Positions 43,558-53,363 of a DNA stretch of 64,000 nucleotides are shown piece by piece. The translations under genes were made by a program, and so were the position numbers. The notes under the pieces are model-generated. The model made no database searches and was not told where the DNA came from. It saw nothing but the letters and a program-made list of their open reading frames with translations. Where the stretch lies: positions 124,001 through 188,000 of the forward strand of contig NZ_BMRT01000002.1 of NCBI RefSeq assembly GCF_014648775.1, read 5' to 3'. This stretch comes from Streptomyces abikoensis. Lineage in GTDB: Bacteria; Actinomycetota; Actinomycetes; Streptomycetales; Streptomycetaceae. Position 1 is the stretch's first letter. Every line of letters starts with the position of its first letter.

Positions 43558-44436
43558 GTGGAGATCCGGCAGTTGCGCTACTTCCTGACGGTGGCGGAGG
43601 AATTGCATTTCGGGCGGGCCGCCGAGCGACTGCACATCGTGCAGTCGGCGGTCAGTCAGCAGGTTCGCCGGCTCGAGCGCGAGCTGGGCGCGGAGCTCTT
43701 CGACCGCACGACGCGGACGGTGAGCCTGACCGAGGCGGGCCGGCGGCTGCTGCCGCACGCCAGGGAGGTCCTGGCCGCGGAGGTCCGGGGACGGGCGGCG
43801 GTCGACGAGCTGCGCACCGAACAGGCGGCCACCCTGCGGCTCGGCACCAGCGCCGGGCTGGGCACCCGCCTGGACGCCATCCTCGCCGGGTTCGCCCGGC
43901 TGGCCCCCGGCGCCCGCCTGGAACTGGTGACGGCCGCCACCGACGCCCGGCTCCGCTCGGTGCGCTCCGGCGAGCTCGACGCGACGCTGCTGCGGGGCGA
44001 GCGGGCCGGTACGGGGCTGGAGTTCCTGCCCGTGTGGGAGGACGCGCTCATGGTCGCCCTGCCCGCCCGTCACGACCTGGCCGTCCGCGCGGTGGTCGAC
44101 ACCGCCGACCTCGCCGGGCTGCCGCTGCGGCTGTCCCCGCCGTCGCGCAACCCCGCCCTGTACGACCTGGTGACCGCCTCCTGCCGGGAGGCCGGCTTCG
44201 AGCCGGTCATGGGGCCGGAGTTCACCACCGCGCAGGACACGCTGGCGACGATCGGCTTCGGCACGCCGTCGTGGACGGTCTTCTACGCGCCGCACGCGGA
44301 GCAACTGCCCATGCCCGGGGTGGTGTTCCGGCCGCTGCGCGACCCCTCGCCGGTGATGCGGACGTTCCTGGCCGTGCGGCCGGATCCGCCGCGGGCGGTG
44401 CTGCGGGCACTGATCGAGGCGTGCCACGGGGCGTAG
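43558..44436 (+). CDS. LysR-family transcriptional regulator
   Basis: A 292-residue LysR regulator: helix-turn-helix in residues 1-58 (LRYFLTVAEELHFGRAAERL, VQSAVSQQVRRLE), effector domain from residue 88. It is divergent from two alpha/beta hydrolase genes and probably controls them. GTG 43558 is used; GTG 43552 is also in frame. It converges on the nitrate locus over a perfect hairpin. Confidence 0.9.
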   Translation: MEIRQLRYFLTVAEELHFGRAAERLHIVQSAVSQQVRRLERELGAELFDRTTRTVSLTEAGRRLLPHAREVLAAEVRGRAAVDELRTEQAATLRLGTSAGLGTRLDAILAGFARLAPGARLELVTAATDARLRSVRSGELDATLLRGERAGTGLEFLPVWEDALMVALPARHDLAVRAVVDTADLAGLPLRLSPPSRNPALYDLVTASCREAGFEPVMGPEFTTAQDTLATIGFGTPSWTVFYAPHAEQLPMPGVVFRPLRDPSPVMRTFLAVRPDPPRAVLRALIEACHGA

Positions 44437-44445
44437 CCCCGTGGC
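44423..44445. terminator. Bidirectional hairpin between LysR gene and nitrate operon
   Basis: GCCACGGGGC (44423-44432), loop GTA, GCCCCGTGGC (44436-44445): a perfect 10-bp stem overlapping the LysR stop codon and facing the end of the nirD-narK gene. Confidence 0.65.
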
Positions 44446-44457
44446 GGCCGGGGCCCC

Positions 44458-46119
44458 TCACCCCAAGCGGCGCCGCCCGTACACCCCGTACGTCACCCCC
44501 GCGCACACCCCGTAGAAGACCAGGAACCCCGCATACGCCCAGTCACCGTTGCCCGTGCTCAGGAACGACTGCCGGAACGCGACGTTCACCAGCACTCCCC
44601 CCAGCGCCCCCACGGCGCCGGCGAAGCCGATGAGTGTCGTCGCGCGGTCGGCCCGGGTGCCGTGGACGGCCGGGATCATGCGGTAGGTCGAGCCGTTGCC
44701 GAGGCCGCTGAGCACGAACAGGGCGATGAAGCCGGCGAAGAAGACCGCGACCCAGTGGGCCCGCGCGGCGGCGAGGACGAGCGCGCTGCTCGCCGCCATG
44801 GCCGCGAAGACGGCGAGGGTGACGCGGGCGCCGCCGAGGCGGTCGGCCAGGGCGCCCCCGTACGGGCGGGCCAGTGAGCCCAGCAGGGGCCCGGCGAAGG
44901 TGAGGCCCGCGACCTTCACGGGCGTGTCGAACTGGTCGTGGAACTGCGTCTGGAGCACCAGCCCGAAGGCGAACGAGAAGCCGATGAACGACCCGAACGT
45001 CCCGATGTAGAGCAGCGAGATCCCCCAGGTGTGGCCGTCGCCGACGATCTCGCGGAGCGCGGGCCGGGTGGCGCGCACCGCCGGGAGGTCGTCCGTCCAG
45101 CGCAGGGCCGCGAGGGTGGCGAGGACGACCAGGGGGACGTAGGCGAGCGGGAGCAGGGCGGGGTGTCCGGCGCCGGCGGTGGCGAGGACGAGGAGGCCGG
45201 CGAGCTGTACGGCGGGGACCCCGATGTTGCCGACGCCGGCGTTGACGCCCAGGGCCCGGCCCTTGAGGCGTGCGGGGTAGAAGGCGTTGATGTTGGCCAT
45301 GGAGGAGGCGAAGTTGCCGCCGCCCACGCCGGCCACGGAGGCGACGAGCAGCAGGGTCGTGAAGGACACGCCCGGCCTGAGCACGGCGGCCATGAGGAGG
45401 GTGGGCACCAGCAGGAGGAGCGAGCTGAGGACCGTCCAGGCGCGGCCCCCGAAGCGGGCCACCGCGTAGGTGTACGGCAGGCGCAGGAGGCCGCCGACGA
45501 CGGTCGGCACGGCGGTGAGCGTGAACTTGCCCGCCGGGTCGATGCCGTACTCGGGGCCGAGGAAGAGCACCAGCACCGACCACATGCTCCACACCGAGAA
45601 GCCGATGTGCTCGGTGAACACGGACACCAGGAGATTGCGCCGGGCGACGCGCGAGCCGGTGCGCTCCCAGAACCCGGGCTCTTCCGGCCGCCAGTCGGTG
45701 AGGGTGCGGGTCCGGGCGCGACCGTGTGCGGCCGGGCTCTCCGGGGGGACCGCGCGGACCGGCCACGTCCGCAGGGACTCCGCGCCGCCGTCCTCGTCGA
45801 CGCGTTCGCCCGTCCGCAGGTCGTACGTCTCCTTGTACATGGGCGAGGTCACCACCGGCACGCCGCCCAGGCTGCCGGTGAGGCCGCGTGAGATGACGTA
45901 CGCGCCGCTGACGGGGTCGCGGTTGTCCAGCGCGTAGAGCGTTCCGTCCTCGTCGCGGAAGACCGCGATCTGCTCCCCGGAGACGAGGGCGGTGACGCCG
46001 CGCCCCGGGGTGAGGTCGCCGTAGCGGCAGACGGCGGTCCAGGCCGTGCCCTCGCCGGTGCCGCCGATCTCCACCCGTGCGTCGGGGTGGGTGAGGGTGG
46101 TGGTGGAGTGGTCGTTCAT
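44458..46119 (-). CDS. narK: NirD-NarK fusion: nitrite reductase small-subunit domain joined to nitrate/nitrite MFS transporter
   Basis: A 553-residue protein in one uninterrupted frame. Residues 1-110 form the NirD Rieske-like fold (AWTAVCRYGDLTPGRGVTAL, IAVFRDEDGTLYALDNRDP, GVPVVTSPMYKETYDL) lacking cluster cysteines, as in normal NirD. After a linker rich in Arg and Pro, from about residue 155, comes a 12-helix NarK-type permease (SVFTEHIGFSVWSMWSV, GGGNFASSMANINAFYP, GNGSTYRMIPAVHG). NirD normally partners NirB; NarK imports nitrate or exports nitrite. Its ATG overlaps the nirB stop codon. The fusion may tether the reductase to the transporter. Confidence 0.85.
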   Translation of the reverse strand: MNDHSTTTLTHPDARVEIGGTGEGTAWTAVCRYGDLTPGRGVTALVSGEQIAVFRDEDGTLYALDNRDPVSGAYVISRGLTGSLGGVPVVTSPMYKETYDLRTGERVDEDGGAESLRTWPVRAVPPESPAAHGRARTRTLTDWRPEEPGFWERTGSRVARRNLLVSVFTEHIGFSVWSMWSVLVLFLGPEYGIDPAGKFTLTAVPTVVGGLLRLPYTYAVARFGGRAWTVLSSLLLLVPTLLMAAVLRPGVSFTTLLLVASVAGVGGGNFASSMANINAFYPARLKGRALGVNAGVGNIGVPAVQLAGLLVLATAGAGHPALLPLAYVPLVVLATLAALRWTDDLPAVRATRPALREIVGDGHTWGISLLYIGTFGSFIGFSFAFGLVLQTQFHDQFDTPVKVAGLTFAGPLLGSLARPYGGALADRLGGARVTLAVFAAMAASSALVLAAARAHWVAVFFAGFIALFVLSGLGNGSTYRMIPAVHGTRADRATTLIGFAGAVGALGGVLVNVAFRQSFLSTGNGDWAYAGFLVFYGVCAGVTYGVYGRRRLG

Positions 46120-48674
46120 CGGGTGCCTACCTCTTCCGGGAGGGCCGGGCGGATCTGGTCGCGCTCGGGGACGAAGCGGACGGAGGGGTCGGGGGTTCCC
46201 GGGGCGTTGACGAAGGAGACGAAGCGCCGCAGCCGGTCGGGGTCGGCGAGGGTGGCGGCCCACTCGTCCTCGTAGCCCTCGATGTGGCGGGCCATCAGCT
46301 CGTCCAGTTCCCCGGCGATGCCGAGCGCGTCGTCGACGACGACGGCGCGCAGGTGGTCGAGGCCGCCTTCGAGGCGTTCGACCCAGGGGGCGGTGCGCTC
46401 CAGGCGGTCGGCGGTGCGGATGTAGAACATCAGGAAGCGGTCGATGGTCCGGATGAGCGTGTCGCGGTCGGTGTCCTGGAGGAGGAGGTCCGCGTGGCGG
46501 GGCGTGGCGCCGCCGTTGCCGCCGACGTAGAGGTTCCAGCCCTGGGCGGTGGCGATGACGCCGAAGTCCTTGCTCCGCGCCTCGGCGCACTCGCGGGCGC
46601 AGCCGGAGACGGCGGCCTTGATCTTGTGGGGGGAGCGCAGGCCCCGGTAGCGGAGCTCCAGTTCGATGGCGAGGGCCACGGAGTCCTGGACGCCGAAGCG
46701 GCACCAGGTGCGCCCGACGCAGGACTTCACGGTTCGCAGGGACTTGCCGTAGGCGTGCCCGGACTCGAAGCCCGCGTCGACGAGGCGGCGCCAGATCTCG
46801 GGGAGCTGGTCGACGGTGGCGCCGAACATGTCGATGCGCTGACCACCGGTGATCTTGGTGTAGAGGCCGAAGTCCCGGGCGATGGCGCCGATGGTGATCA
46901 GGCCGTCGGGGGTGATCTCGCCGCCGGGGACGCGGGGGACGACGGAGTAGGAGCCGTTGCGCTGGAGGTTGGCGAGGAAGTGGTCGTTGGTGTCCTGGAG
47001 GGCTGCCTGTTCGCCGTCGAGGATGTAGGAGGTCTCGCCGAGCCCGGCGAGGATGGAGGCGACGGCCGGCTTGCAGACGGCGCAGCCCCGGCCGGTGCCG
47101 TGTTCGGCCAGGAGCCGGGCGAAGGAGGTGATGCCCTTGACGCGGATGATCTCGTAGAGCTCGGCGCGGGTGTGGGTGAAGTGCTCGCACAGGCCGCGGC
47201 CGGCCGGGGCGCCCGCCGCGGCGAGTTCGCCGGTGACGATCGAGGTGAGGAGCTTCTCGCAGCTTCCGCAGCCGGTGCCGGCCTTGGTGCACTTCTTGAC
47301 GGCGGGCACGGTGGTGCACTGGTGCTCGCCGACGGCGGCGCGAATGGTGCCCTTGGTGACGTTGTGGCAGGAGCAGACGACGGCCTCGTCGGGCAGGGCC
47401 GCGGCGCCGACACCGCCGCCCGATGATCCGGCGGGCCGGGGCAGGAGCAGTTGTTCGGCCGGTACGGGCAGGGGGGCGCCGTTGCCCGCGAGGGGGCGCA
47501 GCGTGGCGTAGTCGTCGGTGTCCCCGATGAGGATGCCGCCGAGCAGCGAGCCGTCGGGGCCGAGGGTCAGCTTCTTGTAGACGCCGGCCCGGCTGTTGGC
47601 GTAGGTGACATCCAGGGCGCCCTCGGTGGTGCCGTGGGCGTCGCCGAAACTGGCCACGCCCACGCCGAGGAGCTTGAGCCGGGTGGAGGTGTCCGCGCCG
47701 GTGAACTCCCCCGAGGCGTCGCCGGTGAGGGCGCGGGCGGCGGTCTCGGCCATGGCGTAGCCGGGGGCGACGAGCCCGTAGACACGGCCGTCGACGGCCA
47801 GGGCGCATTCGCCGATCGCGAAGACGTGCGGGTCGGCGGTGCGGCAGCGGGCGTCGACGACGATGCCGCCGCGTTCGCCGACGGGCAGGCCGCAGTCCCG
47901 GGCGAGCCGGTCCTGGGGCCGGACGCCCGCCGAGAAGACGACGAGGTCGGTGGGGAAGCCGGTGCCGTCGGAGAGCGTCAGGGCGCTGACACGTCCGTCG
48001 GGGCCGGTCTCGACGGCCCGGGCGCCGGCGCCCGTGTGGACGGTGACGCCGAGGTCCTCGATCTTGCGGCGGAGGAGCGCGCCGCCGGCGTCGTCTATCT
48101 GAAGGGCCATCAGCCGGGGGGCGAATTCGACGACGTGGGTCTCAAGCCCGAGGGCGCGCAGGGCTCCGGCGGCCTCCAGGCCGAGGAGCCCGCCGCCGAT
48201 GACGGCGCCGGTGCGGGCCCGGGCGGCGTCGGCGCGGATGGCGGCGACGTCCTCGAGGGTGCGGTAGACGTGGCAGCCGTCGGCGTCGTGGCCGGGGACG
48301 GGCGGCACGAAGGGGTAGGAGCCGGTGGCGAGGACGAGGGTGTCGTAGGGCACGCTGGAGCCGGAGGCGGTGGTGACGGTGCGGGCCGGGCGGTCGACGG
48401 CGACGGCCGGGTCGCCCAGGCGCAGGTCGATGCCGTGGGTGGTGAGGAAGTCCGGCGGGCACAGGGACAGTTCCTCGGCGGTGGTGCCGCTGAAGGCCGA
48501 GGTGAGGTGGACGCGGTCGTAGGCGGGCCGGGGCTCGTCCGCGAGGACGGTCACCGTGAAGCGCCCGGCCGTGCCGGTCCGCTCGTGGAGGGCTTCGAGG
48601 AAGCGCTGGCCGACCATGCCGTGGCCGACGAGGACCAGCCGGTGCGGGGCCGGGGTGGAGAGCGGGGGCGTCAC
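46116..48674 (-). CDS. nirB: Nitrite reductase large subunit NirB
   Basis: An 852-residue assimilatory enzyme reducing nitrite to ammonium with NAD(P)H. Order: FAD/NAD(P)H domain (VLVGHGMVGQRF, VIGGGLLGLEAAGAL), a BFD-like [2Fe-2S] domain (VCSCHNVTKG, CTKAGTGCGSC), then the nitrite/sulfite reductase half-domains with siroheme/4Fe-4S ligands in KSCVGRTWCRFG and SGCARECAE. GTG 48674 is preceded by AAGGAG at 7 nt. It overlaps the nirD-narK gene by 4 bp and follows the FAD reductase gene by 11 bp. Confidence 0.93.
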   Translation of the reverse strand: MTPPLSTPAPHRLVLVGHGMVGQRFLEALHERTGTAGRFTVTVLADEPRPAYDRVHLTSAFSGTTAEELSLCPPDFLTTHGIDLRLGDPAVAVDRPARTVTTASGSSVPYDTLVLATGSYPFVPPVPGHDADGCHVYRTLEDVAAIRADAARARTGAVIGGGLLGLEAAGALRALGLETHVVEFAPRLMALQIDDAGGALLRRKIEDLGVTVHTGAGARAVETGPDGRVSALTLSDGTGFPTDLVVFSAGVRPQDRLARDCGLPVGERGGIVVDARCRTADPHVFAIGECALAVDGRVYGLVAPGYAMAETAARALTGDASGEFTGADTSTRLKLLGVGVASFGDAHGTTEGALDVTYANSRAGVYKKLTLGPDGSLLGGILIGDTDDYATLRPLAGNGAPLPVPAEQLLLPRPAGSSGGGVGAAALPDEAVVCSCHNVTKGTIRAAVGEHQCTTVPAVKKCTKAGTGCGSCEKLLTSIVTGELAAAGAPAGRGLCEHFTHTRAELYEIIRVKGITSFARLLAEHGTGRGCAVCKPAVASILAGLGETSYILDGEQAALQDTNDHFLANLQRNGSYSVVPRVPGGEITPDGLITIGAIARDFGLYTKITGGQRIDMFGATVDQLPEIWRRLVDAGFESGHAYGKSLRTVKSCVGRTWCRFGVQDSVALAIELELRYRGLRSPHKIKAAVSGCARECAEARSKDFGVIATAQGWNLYVGGNGGATPRHADLLLQDTDRDTLIRTIDRFLMFYIRTADRLERTAPWVERLEGGLDHLRAVVVDDALGIAGELDELMARHIEGYEDEWAATLADPDRLRRFVSFVNAPGTPDPSVRFVPERDQIRPALPEEVGTR

Positions 48675-48685
48675 GCGCGGGCTCC

Positions 48686-49909
48686 TTAGGGGATGAGCAG
48701 GTAGGAGGGGTCTGCGGGCAGCGGTTCGTCCCGTTGCCAGGCGAGGGCGATGTCGCCCGTGGCGGCGAGGTCGCCCAGGAGGACGCCGGCGACGAGCCGG
48801 TCGCCGCGCAGGACGAGCGTGGTGGAGGTGCCGCGCAGGGTGTCGGAGTAGCGCAGCGTGTCGTGGCCGGGGGCGTGTTCGGCGGTCATGTCGCCGAACG
48901 CGGCGAGCTGGAGGGGGCCCGCGGACAGCCGGGTCAGGGGGCGGGTGCCGGTGTGGCGGGCGCCGGGGTCCGTGCCCGAGAGGTGGGCGGCGAGCGCGTC
49001 GGCCTGGGCCCAGGCGGGTCCGGTCAGTCCGTGGACGGCGCCCCGGTGCTCGGCGCAGTCGCCGATGGCGTGGACGCCGGGGGCGGAGGCGGCCAGCCGG
49101 TCGTCGACGACGACGCCGTGGCGTACGCGCAGCCCCGCCGCCCGGGCCAGCGCGGTGCGGGGCCGGACGCCGCAGGCTAGCAGGACGAGGTCGGTCTCCA
49201 GCTTGGTGCCGTCGGCGAGTTCGAGGGCCTGGACGTGGTCGGTGCCGTGGAGGGTGACGGGTTGGGCGGCGAGGTGGGTGGTGATGCCGAGGGCGGCGAG
49301 CTGCCCGCGCGCCAAGCGCGCGGACCGGTCGTCGAGGTGGCGTTCCATCAGCCACGCGCCCCGGTGGACGATCGTGGTGGACGCGCCGAGGGCGGCCAGG
49401 GCGCGGGCGGCGCTGACGCCGAGCACTCCGCCGCCGATCACGACGGCGTGGGTGGCGCGGCGGGCGGCGTCGGCCAGGGCCCGGCAGTCGGCGAGCGTGC
49501 GCAGGAGGTGAACGCCGCCGGGTTCCCGGTCGTCGTCGCGCAGCCCCCGCAGGGGCGGCAGGACGGGGGCGGCTCCGGTGGCGAGGACGAGGGTGTCGTA
49601 GGACTCGGTGGTGCCGTCGGCCAGGGTGAGGGAGCGGGCGGCGGGGGCGACGGCCGTGACGCGGGTGCCGGTGCGCAGGGTGGCCCCCTCCCCCAGCGGC
49701 AGGCCGATGCCGTCGGGGTCGTGGCGGCCGGTGAGGACGTCGGCGAGGAGGGCGCGGTTGTAGGGCGCGTCCGGCTCCGCCCCGTACAGCGTCATCTGGA
49801 CCGCGCCGGGGGGTGTGCGGGCGAGGAGTTGCTGGGCGAAGCGGGCGGCGGCCATGCCCGCGCCGACGACGGCGACGCGGCGGGTGTCCGTGCCGGCGCT
49901 CGTGTTCAC
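48686..49909 (-). CDS. FAD-dependent NAD(P)H oxidoreductase, assimilatory nitrate reductase electron-transfer subunit
   Basis: A 407-residue flavoprotein with VVGAGMAAARFAQQLL (FAD), a second GGGVLGVSAARAL site (NADH) and HAIGDCAEH near the C-terminus, of the class that passes electrons from NAD(P)H to partner enzymes. Lying between nasA and nirB and overlapping nasA by GTGA, it most likely supplies electrons to nitrate reductase. The BFD-type 2Fe-2S domain found in some homologues is absent. Confidence 0.87.
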   Translation of the reverse strand: MNTSAGTDTRRVAVVGAGMAAARFAQQLLARTPPGAVQMTLYGAEPDAPYNRALLADVLTGRHDPDGIGLPLGEGATLRTGTRVTAVAPAARSLTLADGTTESYDTLVLATGAAPVLPPLRGLRDDDREPGGVHLLRTLADCRALADAARRATHAVVIGGGVLGVSAARALAALGASTTIVHRGAWLMERHLDDRSARLARGQLAALGITTHLAAQPVTLHGTDHVQALELADGTKLETDLVLLACGVRPRTALARAAGLRVRHGVVVDDRLAASAPGVHAIGDCAEHRGAVHGLTGPAWAQADALAAHLSGTDPGARHTGTRPLTRLSAGPLQLAAFGDMTAEHAPGHDTLRYSDTLRGTSTTLVLRGDRLVAGVLLGDLAATGDIALAWQRDEPLPADPSYLLIP

Positions 49910-52026
49910 GCGTCGGCCTCGGCTTCGGCCGCCTTCTCCACCCGGACCGCGCACACCTTGAACTCGGGCATGCGCGACTGGGGGTCCAGGGCGGGGTTGG
50001 TGAGGGTGTTGGCGCGGCCGGGTCCGTCCCAGTGGAAGGGCATGAAGACGGTGTCGGGGCGGATGGCCGCGGTGATCCTGGCGGGGGCGAGGGCGCGGCC
50101 GCGCCGGCTGGTGACGGCCAGGACGTCGCCCTCGCCGACGCCGAGGCACTCGGCGAGGTGGGGGTGGAGCTCGACGAACGGGCCGGGGGCGGCCGCGTTG
50201 AGCTCGGCGATCCGGCGGGTCTGGGCGCCGCTCTGGTACTGGGCGGTGACCCGGCCGGTGGTGAGGTGGAGGGGATAGGCGGGGTCGGGCTCCTCGGCCT
50301 GCGGGCGGTGACCGGCCCCGGCGAACCGGGCACGGCCGTCGGGGGTGGCGAAGCGGTCGAGGAACAGGCGTGGCGTCCCCGGGTGCGCGGGGTCGGGGCA
50401 GGGCCAGAAGACGCCGTTCTCGGCGCGGATGCGGGCGTAGTCGATGCCCGCGTAGTCGGCGGCGCCGCCCGCCGAGGCCCGGCGCAGCTCGTCGAAGATC
50501 TCCTGCGGGTCGTCGGGGAAGCCGTGGGTGGTGCCCAGGCGCGCGGCGAGCTCCTTGAGGAGGGTGAGGTCCGTGCGGACCCCGGGGGGCGGGGGAACGG
50601 CCGCCTGGCGGAGGATGACCCGGCCTTCGAGGTTGGTGGTGGTGCCGGTCTCCTCGGCCCACTGGGCGGCGGGCAGGACCACGTCGGCCAGTTCGGCGGT
50701 CTCGGAGAGCACGACGTCGCTGACGGCGAGGAAGTCCAGCGCCCGCAGCCGCTCGGTGACATGGGCGGCGCGGGGCGCGGAGACGACGGGGTTGGAGCCC
50801 ATGACCAGCAGGGCGCGTGTGCCGTCGGGGGTTCCGGCGCGGTCGAGGAGCTCGTAGGCGGAAGGGCCCGGTCCGGGAAGGGAGTCGGGGTCCACGCCCC
50901 AGACGGCGGCGACGTGGGCGCGGTCGGCGGGGTCGGTCAGGGAGCGGTAGCCGGGGAGCTGGTCGGCCTTCTGCCCGTGCTCGCGGCCGCCCTGGCCGTT
51001 GCCCTGGCCGGTCAGGCATCCGTAGCCGCTGCCGGGCCGCCCGGCCTTGCCGGTGGCCAGGCACAGGTTGATCCAGGCGCGGACGGTGTCGGTGCCCTTG
51101 CTGTGCTGTTCGCTGCCGCGCGCGGTGAGGACCATGCCGGTGCCGGCTCCGGCGAACATGCGTACCGCCTCGCGCAGTCGCGACACCGGCACCCCGGTGA
51201 TCTGCTCCACCCGCTCGGGCCAGTGGGCCATGGCGGTGGCCCGGGCCCCTTCGAAGCCGGTGGTGCGGGTGGCGATGAAGTCCTTGTCCAGATGGCCGTC
51301 GGCGATCACCAGGTGCAACATCCCCAGGGCGAGCGCCAGATCGGTGCCGGGCACCGGGCGCAGGTGGAGGTCCGCCTGTTCGGCGGTGCGCGTCCGGCGG
51401 GGGTCGACGACGATCAGCCGGCCGCCGGCCTCGCGCATGCGGGTGAAGTAGCGCAGCGCGGGCGGCATGGTCTCGGCGGGGTTGGCCCCGACGAGGACGA
51501 CGCAGCCGGTCGTGGCGATGTCCTCCAGCGGAAAGGGCAGGCCGCGGTCGACGCCGAAGGCCGCGCGGTGGGCGGTGGCGGCCGAGGACATGCAGAAGCG
51601 GCCGTTGTAGTCGATGTTCGGGGTGCGCAGGACCACGCGGGCGAACTTGCCGAGCGCGTAGGCCTTTTCGTTGGTCAGCCCGCCCCCGCCGAACACGCCG
51701 ACGGCCGCGTTCCCGTGGCGTTCGGCGGCCCGTCGGAGACCGTCGGCCGTCCGGTCCAGGGCCTCGTCCCAGGACGCCTCGCGCAAGGTCCCGTCCTGAG
51801 CGTCGCGGACCAGGGGCGCGGCCAGGCGGAGGGCACGGGCGAGGAGGGCGGGCGCGGTACGGCCCTTGCCGCACAACGCGCCCTGGTTGACGGGGAATCC
51901 GGGGCGTTCCTCGACGTCGACCGGCGGGGCGGCGGGCGGCGTACCGCCGGGACCGGTGGGTCGCGGCCGCAGTCGCATGCCGCACTGCAACGCGCAGTAC
52001 GGGCAGTGGGTGTCGGTCGGGGTCAT
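49906..52026 (-). CDS. nasA: Assimilatory nitrate reductase catalytic subunit NasA
   Basis: A 706-residue molybdopterin-guanine dinucleotide enzyme reducing nitrate to nitrite in the cytoplasm. The N-terminal 4Fe-4S ligands are Cys8, Cys11, Cys15 and Cys52 (CPYCALQC, GALCGKG). Mo-bisMGD motifs such as GRFCMSSAAT, SNPVVSAPRA and the C-terminal molydopterin dinucleotide domain (TGRVTAQYQSGAQTRR) are present. No twin-arginine signal. ATG 52026 is close to the first Cys motif. It heads the operon nasA - FAD reductase - nirB - nirD/narK. Confidence 0.93.
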   Translation of the reverse strand: MTPTDTHCPYCALQCGMRLRPRPTGPGGTPPAAPPVDVEERPGFPVNQGALCGKGRTAPALLARALRLAAPLVRDAQDGTLREASWDEALDRTADGLRRAAERHGNAAVGVFGGGGLTNEKAYALGKFARVVLRTPNIDYNGRFCMSSAATAHRAAFGVDRGLPFPLEDIATTGCVVLVGANPAETMPPALRYFTRMREAGGRLIVVDPRRTRTAEQADLHLRPVPGTDLALALGMLHLVIADGHLDKDFIATRTTGFEGARATAMAHWPERVEQITGVPVSRLREAVRMFAGAGTGMVLTARGSEQHSKGTDTVRAWINLCLATGKAGRPGSGYGCLTGQGNGQGGREHGQKADQLPGYRSLTDPADRAHVAAVWGVDPDSLPGPGPSAYELLDRAGTPDGTRALLVMGSNPVVSAPRAAHVTERLRALDFLAVSDVVLSETAELADVVLPAAQWAEETGTTTNLEGRVILRQAAVPPPPGVRTDLTLLKELAARLGTTHGFPDDPQEIFDELRRASAGGAADYAGIDYARIRAENGVFWPCPDPAHPGTPRLFLDRFATPDGRARFAGAGHRPQAEEPDPAYPLHLTTGRVTAQYQSGAQTRRIAELNAAAPGPFVELHPHLAECLGVGEGDVLAVTSRRGRALAPARITAAIRPDTVFMPFHWDGPGRANTLTNPALDPQSRMPEFKVCAVRVEKAAEAEADA

Positions 52027-52217
52027 ACACCGAGCATGGGTCCCGACCGTTACACGGCCGGGTCCGAGGTGTTGCGGCCGTGGCACGGATTCCTCACGCC
52101 CCGGCGGTGGCCGTGTGATGTGGGTGGCATCCGCATTTAACACGAGCCGGGCACATACTGACGCCGCCATGACAGTGCGGCAACTCGCCGGTAACAGAGC
52201 GCCGCGAGCCTGAGCCC

Positions 52218-53363
52218 ATGAGTACGGGGAACACGACCGCCGGCCGGGACACCGGGGCGGTGGGACCGCTGACGGGTTTCACGATCGGGGTGACGGCGGA
52301 CCGCCGCCGCGAGGAGCTGGTGGCACTGCTCGTGCGCCGGGGCGCCCGCGTCGTCGAGGCCCCCGCCCTGCGCATCGTGCCGCTCGGTGACGACGCCGCG
52401 CTGCGCCGCGCCACCGAGCGCTGCCTCGAAGCCCCGCTGGACTACGTCGTCGCCACGACGGGCGTGGGCTGGCGCGGCTGGATGAGCGCCGCCGAGGGGT
52501 GGGGGACGGCCGACGCGCTGCTGAGCGCGTGCCGGGGCGCCACGGTGTTGAGCCGGGGCCCGAAGGCCACCGGCGCGGTACGGGCCTGTGGCCTGGCGGA
52601 GGCGTTCGCGCCCGGGACCGAGGCCAGTCACGAGGTGCTGACGTGGCTGCTCGCCCGGGACCTCGACGGCCGCCGGGTCGCCGTCCAGGAACACGGGGCG
52701 CCGCTGCCGGACTTCACGGCCGCGCTGCGCGAGCGGGGCGCGGAGGTCATCGAGGTCCCGGTCTACCGGTGGGGGCCTCCGGAGGATCCCGGCGCGGTCC
52801 GCCGCCTCGTGGAGGCCACCACGCGCGGAGAGGTGCACGCGCTGACGTTCACCAGCGCCCCGGCCGCCGTGGCCCTGCTGGAGGCGGCCGCGGCGGCCGG
52901 GCAGCGGGAGAGGTTCCTGGCCGCGCTGCGCGAGGACGTGGCGGCGTTCTGCGTCGGCGAGCTGTGCGCGCACCCCCTGCGGGAGGCGGACGTACCGGTG
53001 CACTGCCCGGAGCGGAGCCGGCTCGGGGCGCTCGTACGGACGCTGGAGGACGTCCTGTCCCGGCGCGGCCGCCGCGACCTCAGCCCCGCGCCGGACCCCC
53101 TGGTGCTCCAGGGCAACGCGCTCCTCGGCGACGGCGCCCCGGTGTGGCTGCCGCCCCTGCAGGCCGCGGTGCTGCGCGCCCTCGCCGAGCGCCCCGGCCA
53201 GGTGCTCAGCCGCGCCGAACTGCTGGTGCGTGCCTGGCCCGACGGCCGCGCCGACCGGCACGCGGTCGACATGTCCATCGCCCGGCTGCGCAGGGCCCTG
53301 GGCCGCCACGCCGCCTTGGTCCGCACGGTCCCGAAGCGGGGCTACGCCCTGGCGGGGGCGTGA
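52218..53363 (+). CDS. nnaR: NnaR-type regulator: uroporphyrinogen-III synthase-like domain plus winged helix
   Basis: A 381-residue protein combining a HemD-like domain (about residues 18-265; FTIGVTADRRREEL, TTGVGWRGWM, TFTSAPAAVALL) with a C-terminal OmpR/PhoB-type winged helix (LQAAVLRALAERPGQVLSRA, VDMSIARLRRALG, VRTVPKRGYAL). This is the architecture of Streptomyces NnaR, which activates nitrate/nitrite genes together with GlnR. It sits divergent from nasA, as expected. The two activities may both matter; whether it still makes uroporphyrinogen III is unclear. Confidence 0.9.
   Translation: MSTGNTTAGRDTGAVGPLTGFTIGVTADRRREELVALLVRRGARVVEAPALRIVPLGDDAALRRATERCLEAPLDYVVATTGVGWRGWMSAAEGWGTADALLSACRGATVLSRGPKATGAVRACGLAEAFAPGTEASHEVLTWLLARDLDGRRVAVQEHGAPLPDFTAALRERGAEVIEVPVYRWGPPEDPGAVRRLVEATTRGEVHALTFTSAPAAVALLEAAAAAGQRERFLAALREDVAAFCVGELCAHPLREADVPVHCPERSRLGALVRTLEDVLSRRGRRDLSPAPDPLVLQGNALLGDGAPVWLPPLQAAVLRALAERPGQVLSRAELLVRAWPDGRADRHAVDMSIARLRRALGRHAALVRTVPKRGYALAGA

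Noticed and set aside
46116..50762. A 1548-residue frame joining nirB to sequence upstream
   Set aside because: The part before 48674 is an out-of-frame reading of the FAD reductase and nasA genes; a perfect AAGGAG marks the nirB start.
52047..52060. GTTAC element upstream of nasA as a GlnR box
   Set aside because: Only one half-site matches; the paired GAAAC site at the expected 6-nt spacing is missing.
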